Shown: in pieces, positions 1 to 8,034 of the stretch | Layout: the number at the start of each line of letters is the position of its first letter | How positions within the stretch are numbered: the stretch's first letter is position 1 | Origin: RGIG8775 sp045121195 | GTDB taxonomy: Bacteria; Bacillota; Clostridia; Oscillospirales; CAG-272 | DNA: 24,258 nucleotides | Assembly (NCBI GenBank): GCA_045121195.1 | Contig: JBGVFO010000210.1 | Span: 1-24,258 of the forward strand | Direction of reading: 5' to 3' | Translations under genes and position numbers: made by a program | Notes under the pieces: model-generated | What the model was told of the DNA's origin: nothing | Databases searched by the model: none | Seen by the model: only the letters and a program-made list of their open reading frames with translations

Positions 1-1052
1 CCTCTCACCTGCGGAAGGGTCATATGCGACTCGTCAACAAAGAGAACGAAATCCTCGGGGAAATAGTCCAAAAGCGTATACGGCGTTGAACCCGCGGGGC
101 GTCCCGAAAGAATACGGGAATAGTTTTCCACGCCGGAGCAAAAGCCTACCTCGCGCAGCATTTCAAGATCGTATTTCACTCTTTCTTCCAATCGCTGCGC
201 CTCGAGAAGCTTATTTTCCGCGCGGAAGAATTCTACGCGTTCCTTCATTTCCCGTTCAATTTCCGCCAGTGCCGCTTCCCGCTTTTCATCGGAAACCGCA
301 TAGTGCGACGCGGGATAGATCGCCGCATAGGATAAAACGCGGGTCAACTCACCTGTAACCACGTGTACCTCGCTGACGCGCTCGATCTCATCGCCCCAAA
401 ATTCCACACGGATCGCTTTATCCGAATTGGATGCCGGGAAAACGTCGACCGTATCGCCGTGGACGCGGAATTTGTCGCGGACAAAATTCAAGTCATTGCG
501 GTCGTAGTTAATGGCAACCAGGTGCCTCACAAAGTCGTCGCGGCTCATCATCATTCCGGGACGAACGGCAAGAACCAGATTCTTATATTCCTCGGGATCA
601 CCCAAGGAATAGATGCAGGAAACGCTTGCTACGATGATAACGTCGCGACGCTCCAGAAGAGCCGACGTAGCGCTGTGGCGCAGCATATCGATCTCATCGT
701 TGATCTGCGCGTCCTTTTCGATATACATATCCCGACCGGGAATGTATGCCTCGGGCTGATAATAATCGTAGTAGGATACAAAATACTCTACCGCGTTTTC
801 CGGGAAAAACTCGCGGAACTCGGAGCAAAGCTGGGCGGCAAGGGTCTTATTGTGCGCCAAAACGAGGGTAGGACGGTTCACGTTGGCAATTACGTTTGCC
901 ATCGTAAAGGTCTTACCCGAACCCGTTACGCCAAGAAGCGTTTGCAGACGCTCGCCGGAGAGGATCCCCTCCGTCAAGGATGCAATCGCCTCCGGCTGAT
1001 CTCCGGTTGGCTTATATTCACTATGCAACTTAAAACGAGCCGCTTCCGCCAT
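1..1052 (-). CDS. uvrB: Excinuclease ABC subunit B, C-terminal part cut off by the window edge
   Basis: This is the DNA-damage-verification helicase of UvrABC nucleotide excision repair, which is loaded by UvrA and recruits UvrC. The first 350 codons are present, out of about 660 in the family. Walker A GVTGSGKT is at residues 41-48. The aromatic beta-hairpin FVSYYDYYQPEAY, which clamps DNA, is at 91-103. The family motif SVSCIYSLGDPEEY is at about 143-156, and the DESH Walker B is at 340-343, just before the edge. The start is ATG, with GGAG eight bases upstream. It begins 12 bases after the recombinase gene's stop, so the two are probably co-transcribed. The reading frame is intact throughout. 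Confidence 0.97.
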   Translation of the reverse strand, partial: MAEAARFKLHSEYKPTGDQPEAIASLTEGILSGERLQTLLGVTGSGKTFTMANVIANVNRPTLVLAHNKTLAAQLCSEFREFFPENAVEYFVSYYDYYQPEAYIPGRDMYIEKDAQINDEIDMLRHSATSALLERRDVIIVASVSCIYSLGDPEEYKNLVLAVRPGMMMSRDDFVRHLVAINYDRNDLNFVRDKFRVHGDTVDVFPASNSDKAIRVEFWGDEIERVSEVHVVTGELTRVLSYAAIYPASHYAVSDEKREAALAEIEREMKERVEFFRAENKLLEAQRLEERVKYDLEMLREVGFCSGVENYSRILSGRPAGSTPYTLLDYFPEDFVLFVDESHMTLPQVR

Positions 1053-1064
1053 ATTTTATCTCCG

Positions 1065-2075
1065 TTACTGCTTCTTTTTTCCTATGCTTGCGAGAGGATT
1101 TTGGCTCATTGCCTTCTCCATACTCTCGTTGCTGACGTGTGTATAGATCTGTGTTGTATTCAACTGCTCGTGTCCCAAAATATCCTTCAAAACTCGCACG
1201 TCCACGTTTCCTGTCTGATACATCAGGGTGGCGGCGGTATGACGAAGCTTATGCACCGAATAGCGCTTGGACTCAAGCCCCGCCAGATCCAGATACTTAT
1301 AAACCATCCATTGCACCGTTTTCACGCTGATGCGCTTTTCCAAGCGACTCAAAAACAATGCGTTGGTATTGATCTTCGACGCTTGTGCGATCTCATTACG
1401 TTCCACGAGATACGAAAGCAAAGCTTCCTTACACGCGTCGTTGAGGTATATGATCCTTTCCTTGTTTCCCTTTCCGATCACGCGAAGAGAACGCAGATCG
1501 CGATCAATATCGCGAAGATTGATGCCGACAAGCTCGGACAAACGCATTCCACAGTTCAGAAAAAGGGTTACGATCGCGTAATCACGAACGGCGAACTTGG
1601 ATTCCTTATCATTTTTGATCGCATCAAGGAGCGCCATACATTCGTCTACGTTCAGATATTTCGGCAACGATTTTCTCTGTTTTGGCGACTCAATATTGAT
1701 GGCGGGATTTTCGTCGAAATAGTGGCGCTTTGCCACAAGATATTTATAGAACGCCTTAATGGCGGAAAGCTTCCGCGCCTTCGATGCGTTCTGGTTGTTT
1801 CTTGTATTCGTCGCGTACATCAGGAACGCGTAAATATCGCTCGTCGTAACGCTTTTTGCCATATCGAGATCCACTGCGTCAATGGTGATCTCATCAAATT
1901 CCTCTCCCTCCGTGGGAACGCCGCAACGGGTGGCGATCAAAAATTTGAAAAATATCTTCAGATCCAACGTATATTCCTCGACCGTTTTTTCGGAGCATCC
2001 TTGAATAACGGATTTATAAGATATAAATTCCTGAAAGATTGGCGGATAGCTATTATACTCCACAGAATTTTTCAA
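1065..2075 (-). CDS. xerC: Tyrosine recombinase, XerC/XerD type
   Basis: This is a site-specific tyrosine recombinase. Family members resolve chromosome dimers at dif or act as integrases. The N-terminal SAM-like core-binding domain covers about residues 10-115, and the catalytic domain about 140-325. The full catalytic set is visible: R178 in CGMRLSE, K202 in GKGNK, H275 and R278 in HKLRH, H302 in LGHE, and the nucleophile Y311 in QIYTHV. At 336 aa it is longer than typical XerC/D (about 295-305). Most of the extra length is an acidic insert at about residues 50-75 in the DNA-clamp domain. The start is TTG at 2075. It is chosen because a perfect GGAGGTGA (2082-2089) lies six bases upstream, and no ATG is available nearby. 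No phage or integron genes are adjacent, so a housekeeping Xer role is more likely than a mobile-element integrase. The exact XerC versus XerD assignment is not settled. Confidence 0.92.
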   Translation of the reverse strand: MKNSVEYNSYPPIFQEFISYKSVIQGCSEKTVEEYTLDLKIFFKFLIATRCGVPTEGEEFDEITIDAVDLDMAKSVTTSDIYAFLMYATNTRNNQNASKARKLSAIKAFYKYLVAKRHYFDENPAINIESPKQRKSLPKYLNVDECMALLDAIKNDKESKFAVRDYAIVTLFLNCGMRLSELVGINLRDIDRDLRSLRVIGKGNKERIIYLNDACKEALLSYLVERNEIAQASKINTNALFLSRLEKRISVKTVQWMVYKYLDLAGLESKRYSVHKLRHTAATLMYQTGNVDVRVLKDILGHEQLNTTQIYTHVSNESMEKAMSQNPLASIGKKKQ

Positions 2076-2091
2076 TTTTCGTCACCTCCGT

Positions 2092-2115
2092 AATAGTTAT
2101 TATACAACAACTATT
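2092..2115 (-). promoter_or_regulatory. Candidate xerC-uvrB -10 element inside an inverted repeat
   Basis: On the minus strand a perfect TATAAT (2099-2104) lies between seven-base inverted arms AATAGTT / AACTATT (2092-2098 and 2109-2115). I find no acceptable -35 at 16-18 bp, and there is no TGn extension, so a regulator may be needed or the site may be fortuitous. The perfect ribosome site at 2082-2089 lies just downstream. Confidence 0.4.
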
Positions 2116-2155
2116 TATATTTTAGTGGATAAAATGTAAACTTTTGTGTTTTTTG

Positions 2156-2184
2156 TTGAAATTCACGGGAATATGAGTTATAAT
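2156..2184 (+). promoter_or_regulatory. SigA-type promoter for the small membrane protein
   Basis: TTGAAA (2156-2161), a 17-bp spacer and a perfect TATAAT (2179-2184). Transcription would begin near 2191. That excludes the upstream in-frame ATG at 2187 and supports the ATG at 2220 as the start. Confidence 0.8.
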
Positions 2185-2219
2185 CTATGATAACAAATAC
2201 GCATTTTGGAGTTTACTGT

Positions 2220-2756
2220 ATGTTACTGTTTCTGAAAAAGCACTCTTACGATATGGTAAAGATGCTTATCAACCAGTTTGCTATATCTATCTTTGGAAAT
2301 GCATTGGCACTCGCAACCGGAGAAACACAACAAGGGTTACGCATCGTAACCAGCGTTTTCTCGGTTTTGTTCTATTTGTTCCTGATCTACGTTATGATGT
2401 GGGACCTTGGCGCCAAGGATACGCATCATCTGGAAAAAAAGGAAGACGGTTACACACGCCTTGCGGGACTGTTCATTGCCATCTGCGCCAGCGCGCTGAA
2501 TTTCATTTTCGCGCTTTTGATCATGCTCGGCACGTTGATCCCCGCTATGGGAAATGTGGGCGGCGTGGCAAAGCTTCTTGCGTTACTTTTTGAAGGAATG
2601 TACACTGGTCTTCTTGCCATCACGGTTGGCGGCACACCCCTCAACAATTTCTGGTGGATCTACTTTCTGCTTCCCCTTCCCCTTCTTCTCACCGCGACGG
2701 TTGCCTACCTTGCGGGCGTTAAGAACTTTAAGATCTTCGGCGGAAGGCACGCATAA
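2220..2756 (+). CDS. Small multi-pass membrane protein of unknown function
   Basis: I do not recognise this 178-residue protein. It is strongly hydrophobic, with about four membrane segments near residues 13-32, 38-58, 85-110 and 145-168. A short charged loop (HHLEKKEDGY) lies between segments 2 and 3, and a Gly-rich stretch before the last. There is no signal peptidase site and no catalytic motif. The start is ATG 2220, because GGAG (2208-2211) is eight bases upstream and the promoter would start RNA at about 2191. An in-frame ATG at 2187 lies ahead of the predicted transcript. The gene is alone in its unit, divergent from xerC and convergent with yebC, with a strong promoter and terminator of its own. 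Function cannot be inferred from neighbours. Confidence 0.8.
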   Translation: MLLFLKKHSYDMVKMLINQFAISIFGNALALATGETQQGLRIVTSVFSVLFYLFLIYVMMWDLGAKDTHHLEKKEDGYTRLAGLFIAICASALNFIFALLIMLGTLIPAMGNVGGVAKLLALLFEGMYTGLLAITVGGTPLNNFWWIYFLLPLPLLLTATVAYLAGVKNFKIFGGRHA

Positions 2757-2767
2757 GTTTGATAAAG

Positions 2768-2801
2768 AACAGCAGAGCATTTTTGCTCTGCTGTTTTTCT
2801 T
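2768..2801 (+). terminator. Rho-independent terminator between convergent genes
   Basis: A perfect 12-bp stem (2768-2779 with 2784-2795) and a TTTT loop are followed on the plus strand by a T-rich tract. It ends the membrane-protein gene. Read on the minus strand it also follows yebC directly, with a weaker T tract, so it may serve both. Confidence 0.88.
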
Positions 2802-2802
2802 T

Positions 2803-3534
2803 TTAATCGCAGTTATCGCAGTTGTGATAAACTTCCATGACGTCGTCGTCTTCTTCCAGCTTTTCAATCAGAAGATTCATAAATTTGAGATCCTCTTCAT
2901 TCTCAAGCGTAACGTAGTTGGAGGGCACCTTGGCCTTCTCTGCGGACGCAAGCGTGTAGCCTGCCGCCTCGAGCGCTTCCTTGACGGCATAAAGATCGTC
3001 GGAAACGGTGTAGATCTCAAAAGCGCCTTCCTGCGCCACGAAATCCTCGGCACCCGCTTCAAGAGCCTGCTCCATCAGCTTATCCTCGTCAATGTCACCG
3101 TCCTCGTTTACGATAACGATAACGCCCTTTTCCTCAAACAGATAGCTTACGCAGCCCGTCTGTCCCATATTGCCATGATACTTGGCAAAATAGGAACGAA
3201 CATTTCCGGCGGTACGGTTTCTGTTGTCGGTGGTGGTTTCTACGATCACGGCAATTCCGCCGGGTCCGTAGCCCTCGTATACGATCTCCTCGTAAGCCTC
3301 GTCGGACGCACCTGCGGACTTCTTGATGATTCTGTCGATATTATCGTTGGGTACGTTGTTTGCCTTCGCCTTCTGAATCAGATCACGAAGCTTGGAATTG
3401 GAAGCAGGGTCGCTTCCTCCCGCCTTTACCGCGATGGAGATCTCTTTACCGATCTTGGTAAAGATCTTGGCGCGCTGCGCGTCAGTCTTTTCTTTTTTGT
3501 GCTTAATGTTAGCCCATTTGCTATGTCCGGACAT
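2803..3534 (-). CDS. yebC: YebC/PmpR/TACO1-family protein
   Basis: YebC-family proteins were long annotated as transcriptional regulators. Members are now linked to relief of ribosome stalling at proline stretches, as with mitochondrial TACO1. The N-terminal signature MSGHSKWANIKHKKE is intact, as is the YEGYGPGGIAVIVE segment at about residues 87-100. The length of 243 aa is normal for the family. The tail ends in an acidic stretch and two cysteines (NCDNCD). It lies 51 bases downstream of argS with no terminator between them, so read-through from argS is likely. A promoter-like TTGAAA-N17-TATATA also sits in the gap, but it would start RNA at about the ATG. GAGAGG lies 11 bases upstream of the start, a rather long spacing. 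Confidence 0.93.
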   Translation of the reverse strand: MSGHSKWANIKHKKEKTDAQRAKIFTKIGKEISIAVKAGGSDPASNSKLRDLIQKAKANNVPNDNIDRIIKKSAGASDEAYEEIVYEGYGPGGIAVIVETTTDNRNRTAGNVRSYFAKYHGNMGQTGCVSYLFEEKGVIVIVNEDGDIDEDKLMEQALEAGAEDFVAQEGAFEIYTVSDDLYAVKEALEAAGYTLASAEKAKVPSNYVTLENEEDLKFMNLLIEKLEEDDDVMEVYHNCDNCD

Positions 3535-3585
3535 AATAATATATACCTCTCAAATTTATTATTTTCAATGGAATCGAAACGGCGA

Positions 3586-5316
3586 TCAGATTTTCTCGGT
3601 CTTTCTCAAACAGATCAATCCAAAGGCACTACCAAGTACGTGCTTCACAGCGGCGGTCAAAGCCAATCTGCTCTCTTTAACCGTATCGTCCTCGGCAGAG
3701 AAAATGGCACAATCATGATAGAAGCGATTGAAGGCAGCAGCCACATCTAAAATATAGCGAGCAATAACAGCTGGCTCGTAATCACGGATAGCCATGCATA
3801 CCCGTTCCTCATATTGAGAGAGTATCACACAGAGAGCCTTTTCCAGGGGATCGGTCAGTTTAATGTTTTCGATTGCAATAGGAGCCCTGTTGGCGCCACT
3901 TGCAGAGGCTTTCTCCAAGATAGAGCAAGCACGAGCATACGTATACTGAACATAGGGGCCCGTGTTACCATCGAAAGACAGGGCGTCTTCCATGTTGAAG
4001 TTGATATCCTTGATGCGGTTATTGGAGAGATAATAGAATACTATTGCACCTACACCCACAGCCTCGGCGATGTCTTCTCGGCCCTTGAGCGCGGGGTTTT
4101 TCTCCTCCATAATCTCGGTCACTTTCTCGATAGCGGCGGCGAAAAGATCCTTCAAAAGCACTACGTTACCGGTTCTGGTGGCCAACTTGGCGCCGTTGAC
4201 CGACACCGTACCGTAGGGAATGTGTACCAACTCCTTATACCAGTCATAGCCCATAAGCTCCACCACCTTGAACCACTGTTGGAAGTGGAGGATCTGCTGA
4301 TTGGAGGTAACGTAGATGCATTTGTCGAAATCGTACATTTCCTTTCGATCCACAGCAGCAGCAATATCGCGGGTAGGATAGAGAGACGAACCGTCTCGCT
4401 TCAAAATGAGGCATGGGGGCATACCATATTCTTCGAGATCCACGATAGACGCGCCATCGTCGATCTTCAGGAGTCCACAATCGCGAAGTTTCTGAACCTG
4501 GGCGGGCATAAGTTTCGTGTAGGCAGACTCGCCCTTATAACTGTCAAAGGTGACGCCCAACTGTTTGAGGGTTACGTCGTTAGCCTTGAGAGACATATCT
4601 ACCAGCCAACGCCACAGGGCAAGATTTTCCTCATCGCCTTGCTCCATTTTGCAAAACTCGGCTCTTGCTTCATCTGCAAGGGAGGGGTCGTCGACGATTG
4701 CGTTATTGATGCGGACATACAGATCTACCAGGGCGTCTACACCGCCCTCTTCAACTGTCTTTCGGTCGCCCCACTTCTTGTACGCGACCATCATCTTGCC
4801 AAACTGAGTACCCCAGTCACCCACGTAGTTAATACCGACACACTTATAACCCGCAAACTCATGGAGCATTTTCAAGGAGTGACCGATAACGGTAGTCCCC
4901 AAATGTCCGATGTGGAAGGGCTTGGCTAAGTTCGGGGAGCAATAATCCAAAACCACAGTCTTCCCCTTGCCAAAGTCGGGGGCGCCGTAAGCCTCCTTCT
5001 TGTCTAAAATCTCGGAAATAACATTGTTTGTCAGATACTCACTCGACAGGTAAATATTCAGATATCCGTTGACCGCCTCAGCCTTCTCAATAGCGTCCCC
5101 CCTCACCAACGGTGCCAACTCTGTTGCGATCTGTACGGGAGAACGACGCATGGATTTGCTGAGCTTGAAGCACGGAAGCGCCAAATCGCCCATAGATGAG
5201 TCAGGCGGATACTCCAGCATTCCGGCAATATCCTCTTTGGTAAGCCCAATCTGCGGATTTGCGGCAACAAGCTGCTCGACGATCTTCACCGCCAGCTTTT
5301 CTTTGATTTTCAGCAT
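3586..5316 (-). CDS. argS: Arginyl-tRNA synthetase
   Basis: Class I synthetase that charges tRNA(Arg) in the cytosol. In order: the Arg-specific N-terminal domain (about 1-115), the Rossmann domain with SPNLAKPFHIGHLG (HIGH at 135-138), the KMSKS-equivalent loop ATRTGNVVLLKDL at about 375-390, and a C-terminal DALR helical anticodon-binding domain. The non-canonical KMSKS is normal for many ArgRS. The length of 576 aa is usual. The start is ATG 5316 with AAAGGA nine bases upstream. It is the first gene of the argS-yebC unit, with its own near-perfect promoter. The -10 of that promoter lies in a dyad, so regulation at initiation is possible. I see no T-box leader. Confidence 0.96.
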   Translation of the reverse strand: MLKIKEKLAVKIVEQLVAANPQIGLTKEDIAGMLEYPPDSSMGDLALPCFKLSKSMRRSPVQIATELAPLVRGDAIEKAEAVNGYLNIYLSSEYLTNNVISEILDKKEAYGAPDFGKGKTVVLDYCSPNLAKPFHIGHLGTTVIGHSLKMLHEFAGYKCVGINYVGDWGTQFGKMMVAYKKWGDRKTVEEGGVDALVDLYVRINNAIVDDPSLADEARAEFCKMEQGDEENLALWRWLVDMSLKANDVTLKQLGVTFDSYKGESAYTKLMPAQVQKLRDCGLLKIDDGASIVDLEEYGMPPCLILKRDGSSLYPTRDIAAAVDRKEMYDFDKCIYVTSNQQILHFQQWFKVVELMGYDWYKELVHIPYGTVSVNGAKLATRTGNVVLLKDLFAAAIEKVTEIMEEKNPALKGREDIAEAVGVGAIVFYYLSNNRIKDINFNMEDALSFDGNTGPYVQYTYARACSILEKASASGANRAPIAIENIKLTDPLEKALCVILSQYEERVCMAIRDYEPAVIARYILDVAAAFNRFYHDCAIFSAEDDTVKESRLALTAAVKHVLGSAFGLICLRKTEKI

Positions 5317-5352
5317 ATAAAATCGTTCCTTTCTGTAACGTAACTGTCAAAA

Positions 5353-5389
5353 CATCTTGTATTATACAACAAGATGCTTATTTTTTCAA
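5353..5389 (-). promoter_or_regulatory. argS promoter with a 24-bp inverted repeat over the -10
   Basis: On the minus strand: TTGAAA (5384-5389), a 17-bp spacer and TATAAT (5361-5366). Perfect eight-base arms CATCTTGT / ACAAGATG (5353-5360, 5369-5376) flank the -10. Either this is an operator, or it also acts as a weak terminator hairpin for the ybaK end just upstream, since TTTT follows the stem on the minus strand. Confidence 0.75.
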
Positions 5390-5397
5390 GAGGTAAA

Positions 5398-5865
5398 TCA
5401 AACGATTTGACACAATTTTGCGTCAACAAAGGAAACCAGGTGGTCTACGCGCAACAAAAGCTGTGCGCCCCGTATTCCCGCGCTGACCGTTATTCTGTCA
5501 AAATTCTGCGCGCTTTCGTCGATATACGTGGGAAATTTCTTTTTCATCCCGATGGGAGAGCATCCGCCGCGAATATAGCCCGTGGTAGCCAAAAGATCCT
5601 TAACGTGAAGCATTTCGATCTTTTTATTTCCCGTAACCACGGCCGCGTGCTTCAGATCGATCTCCTTATCAACGGGAATGCAGAACACAACGACTCCGCT
5701 TTTATCTCCCTTTGCCACAAGCGTTTTGAACACCTGTGAAAACGGCAGATTGATCTGGGTCGCGATGTGCAGACCCGAAAGATCGTTTTCGTCTACGGTA
5801 TATTCCTTGACCTCGTATGGGATCTTTGCCGCATCAAGTCGGCGCATCGCGTTGGTTTTAGTCAT
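5398..5865 (-). CDS. ybaK: YbaK/EbsC-family Cys-tRNA(Pro)/aminoacyl-tRNA deacylase
   Basis: A free-standing editing enzyme. YbaK hydrolyses Cys mischarged on tRNA(Pro), and relatives clear other mischarged tRNAs. The 155-aa domain has the family's substrate lysine in VFKTLVAKG (about residues 46-53) and the GYIRGGCSPIGMKKKFPTY loop at about 97-115. The start ATG lies inside the last codons of recN (8-bp overlap), so it is translationally coupled and is the last gene of the nusB operon. That is an uncommon neighbour for recN, and the position is often taken by spoIVB in relatives. Substrate specificity cannot be read from sequence. Confidence 0.9.
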   Translation of the reverse strand: MTKTNAMRRLDAAKIPYEVKEYTVDENDLSGLHIATQINLPFSQVFKTLVAKGDKSGVVVFCIPVDKEIDLKHAAVVTGNKKIEMLHVKDLLATTGYIRGGCSPIGMKKKFPTYIDESAQNFDRITVSAGIRGAQLLLRVDHLVSFVDAKLCQIV

Positions 5866-7528
5866 AGGCTTTTCCGTCCTCTATCAATTCTTTTGCAGCG
5901 AGAAGCTGTGATTCGGTAACGTGAATTCCACCAAGAATTCGCGCGATTTCCCGAACGCTTCCCTCCTCGTCCAACGTCGTCACCTCGGTCTGCGTCCGTC
6001 CTTCCTCCTCGCGCTTGGCGATCAGGAAGTGGGTATCGGCAAGGGACGCGATCTGCGCTGAATGCGTCACGCAGATGACCTGCGTCGACTTCGCGATCTG
6101 CTTGAGCTTTATGCCTACCTTGCGAGAGGTCTTACCCGAAATTCCCGCATCAACCTCGTCAAACACCACGGTGCCAACGCCGTCTTTGTCGGAGAGCACG
6201 CTTTTCAGCGCCAGCATAATACGGGACAGCTCACCGCCCGACGCGATCTTCTCGAGAGGCATCGGCGGCTCACCTGCGTTGGCGGAGATCAAAAATTCAA
6301 CGTCATCGTATCCGTTCGCCTTCAAGCTCGACGCCTTATGAAGCCCGATTTCAAACCGAACCTTCGGCATATCCAGAAAAGCGAGGGTCTGTGTTACCTC
6401 GTGGATCATCCGCGAAGCGGCATCTACTCTATTTTTGTGGATCTCCGAAGCGATCGCCTCGGCGCGTGACTGGATCTCGTTGCATTCCGCGAGCAGATCC
6501 TCGCGAATCTGATCCGCATTATCGATTGCATCCAACCGTGCCGCCACGTTATCGCGAAAGGCAAGAATGTCCTCTACCGTGGCGCCGTATTTTCTTTTCA
6601 GCTTCGTAATGGTGTCCAAACGACCTTCGATCCTGTTCAGCCGTTCGGTTGGATCCTCGTCCACCTCGGCAAGCTCACGAATCCGCTCGGCAATGTCTTC
6701 GATCTCATATCGGTATCCTGACAGCTTGTCGGAGAACTCCCCCGCCTCGGGGAGAACGTCCGAAATCTTGGAAAGCGCCGCCGTGACCCGATCGATCAGC
6801 GGAACCACGCCTTTTTCGCTTCCATAGAGCATCCGATACGAAAGTCCCGCGGTTTCGGAGATCCGCTCGATGCTGCCAAGTCGGTTTCGTTCCGCCTCAA
6901 GAAGCTGCTCTTCTTCGCTATTTTTCAGCTTTGCCCGATTGATTTCGTCAAGCTGAAATTTCAGAATATCTCGCAGACGGATCTTTTCCGACTCGTCGCG
7001 ATCAAGCTCGGCAAGCTTGGCACGTACGGCCGTCAGCTTCTCATATTGCTCGCCGTAGGACAAAAGCAACTCTTGGTTGGAGGCGTAAGAATCCAGGATC
7101 TCGATCTGCGCGGATTTTTGCATCAGCCGCTGGTTATCATTCTGTCCGTGTATGTTGATAAGCAAGCGGCAAAGCTCGCGCTGAAGCGTTTGCGTCACGG
7201 TTCTTCCGTTCAGCTTCACAACGCTCTTGCCGTCCCGACTCAGCGTTCGGGAAAGCATAACCGAGCCGTCGCAATCCATGCCGTAATCGTCAAGAAGACG
7301 AATGACCGCCGCGCCGCAATCGGTAAACACCGCGCTGACGGTGGCCTTTTCCTCGCCGGTGCGGATCAATTCTCTTGAAATGCGACCGCCCGAAAGCATA
7401 TTGATGCTATCTATGATGATCGACTTTCCGGCACCCGTTTCACCGCTGAGGACCGAGAAGCCCTCGCCAAGGTCGATATCCAGCGACTTAATAACCGCCG
7501 CATTTTCTATATGCAAGGATTGAAGCAT
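5858..7528 (-). CDS. recN: DNA repair protein RecN
   Basis: An SMC-like ATPase that acts early at double-strand breaks. Walker A GETGAGKS is at residues 29-36. A long central coiled-coil region runs over about 150-370. The ABC signature ASGGELSRIMLALK, the Walker B TVVFDEVDAGISG and the switch-histidine segment VICVTHSAQIA lie in the C-terminal lobe. The length of 556 aa is normal. The start is ATG 7528, with AGGAGGGG five bases upstream. It follows argR by 31 bases, the order seen across Firmicutes. Confidence 0.97.
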   Translation of the reverse strand: MLQSLHIENAAVIKSLDIDLGEGFSVLSGETGAGKSIIIDSINMLSGGRISRELIRTGEEKATVSAVFTDCGAAVIRLLDDYGMDCDGSVMLSRTLSRDGKSVVKLNGRTVTQTLQRELCRLLINIHGQNDNQRLMQKSAQIEILDSYASNQELLLSYGEQYEKLTAVRAKLAELDRDESEKIRLRDILKFQLDEINRAKLKNSEEEQLLEAERNRLGSIERISETAGLSYRMLYGSEKGVVPLIDRVTAALSKISDVLPEAGEFSDKLSGYRYEIEDIAERIRELAEVDEDPTERLNRIEGRLDTITKLKRKYGATVEDILAFRDNVAARLDAIDNADQIREDLLAECNEIQSRAEAIASEIHKNRVDAASRMIHEVTQTLAFLDMPKVRFEIGLHKASSLKANGYDDVEFLISANAGEPPMPLEKIASGGELSRIMLALKSVLSDKDGVGTVVFDEVDAGISGKTSRKVGIKLKQIAKSTQVICVTHSAQIASLADTHFLIAKREEEGRTQTEVTTLDEEGSVREIARILGGIHVTESQLLAAKELIEDGKAYD

Positions 7529-7559
7529 CTCAACCCCTCCTTTCGGCTCAAATTATGGC

Positions 7560-8015
7560 TTATCGGCTTTCATTATAAGAAGAAAGCCGCGCGGCGATCT
7601 GATGCGCCGTATCGTCATCGTGCGCCACAGCGAAAATGGTATCGTCACCCGCCACGCATCCGAGAAGCTCGGGGATATGCATACCGTCAATGCCGGCGGC
7701 GACCGCCTGAGCAAGACCGGGATGGGTCTTGACGACTACAATATTTCTGCCGCAAGAAACCGAGATCACGGAAGCCATATAAGTATTTCTGAGATCCTTC
7801 TTTACCGCCTCGGTGGTTGACTCGGGGGAAACGTAATGATACTTTCCGCTCTCTCCGAGAATTTTGGAGATCTTCAGCTCACGAATATCTCGCGAGATCG
7901 TCGCCTGCGTAACGGAGTATCCCTCCGCCATAAGCTTTGCAATCAGCTCGTCCTGCGTTTCGATCACGTGCTCCGAGATCAAGCTGAGAATTCTGTCCTG
8001 TCTTTTGGTTTTCAT
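7560..8015 (-). CDS. argR: Arginine repressor ArgR/AhrC
   Basis: Arginine-sensing regulator of arginine synthesis and breakdown, active as a hexamer. The N-terminal winged helix carries the ATISRDIREL recognition segment at about residues 38-47. The C-terminal arginine-binding/oligomerisation domain carries GCVAGDDTIFAV at about 118-129, with the Asp-Asp pair that contacts arginine. The length of 151 aa is normal. AAAGGA precedes the ATG. It lies between nadK and recN, as in many Clostridia. I see no clear ARG box inside the window. Confidence 0.95.
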   Translation of the reverse strand: MKTKRQDRILSLISEHVIETQDELIAKLMAEGYSVTQATISRDIRELKISKILGESGKYHYVSPESTTEAVKKDLRNTYMASVISVSCGRNIVVVKTHPGLAQAVAAGIDGMHIPELLGCVAGDDTIFAVAHDDDTAHQIAARLSSYNESR

Positions 8016-8034
8016 ATGCTATGTCCTTTCCCGA

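Noticed and set aside
363..2093. A 576-codon plus-strand open frame
   Set aside because: It lies antisense to uvrB and xerC, crosses their junction, has no ribosome site and resembles no protein. Both opposite-strand genes have full catalytic motifs.
2112..2140. TTTACA with TAAATA at 17 bp as the xerC promoter
   Set aside because: The -10 matches at only three of six bases. The TATAAT at 2099-2104 is better, although it lacks a -35.
2187..2219. An upstream ATG for the small membrane protein
   Set aside because: It directly follows the -10 box, so it would not be in the transcript, and it has no ribosome site.
2554..3750. A 398-codon plus-strand open frame
   Set aside because: It runs over the terminator at 2768-2801 and is antisense to yebC and argS. 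It is a composition artefact.
5317..5397. A T-box leader for argS
   Set aside because: The gap is only about 80 bases and holds just the promoter and the dyad; there is no specifier loop or antiterminator.
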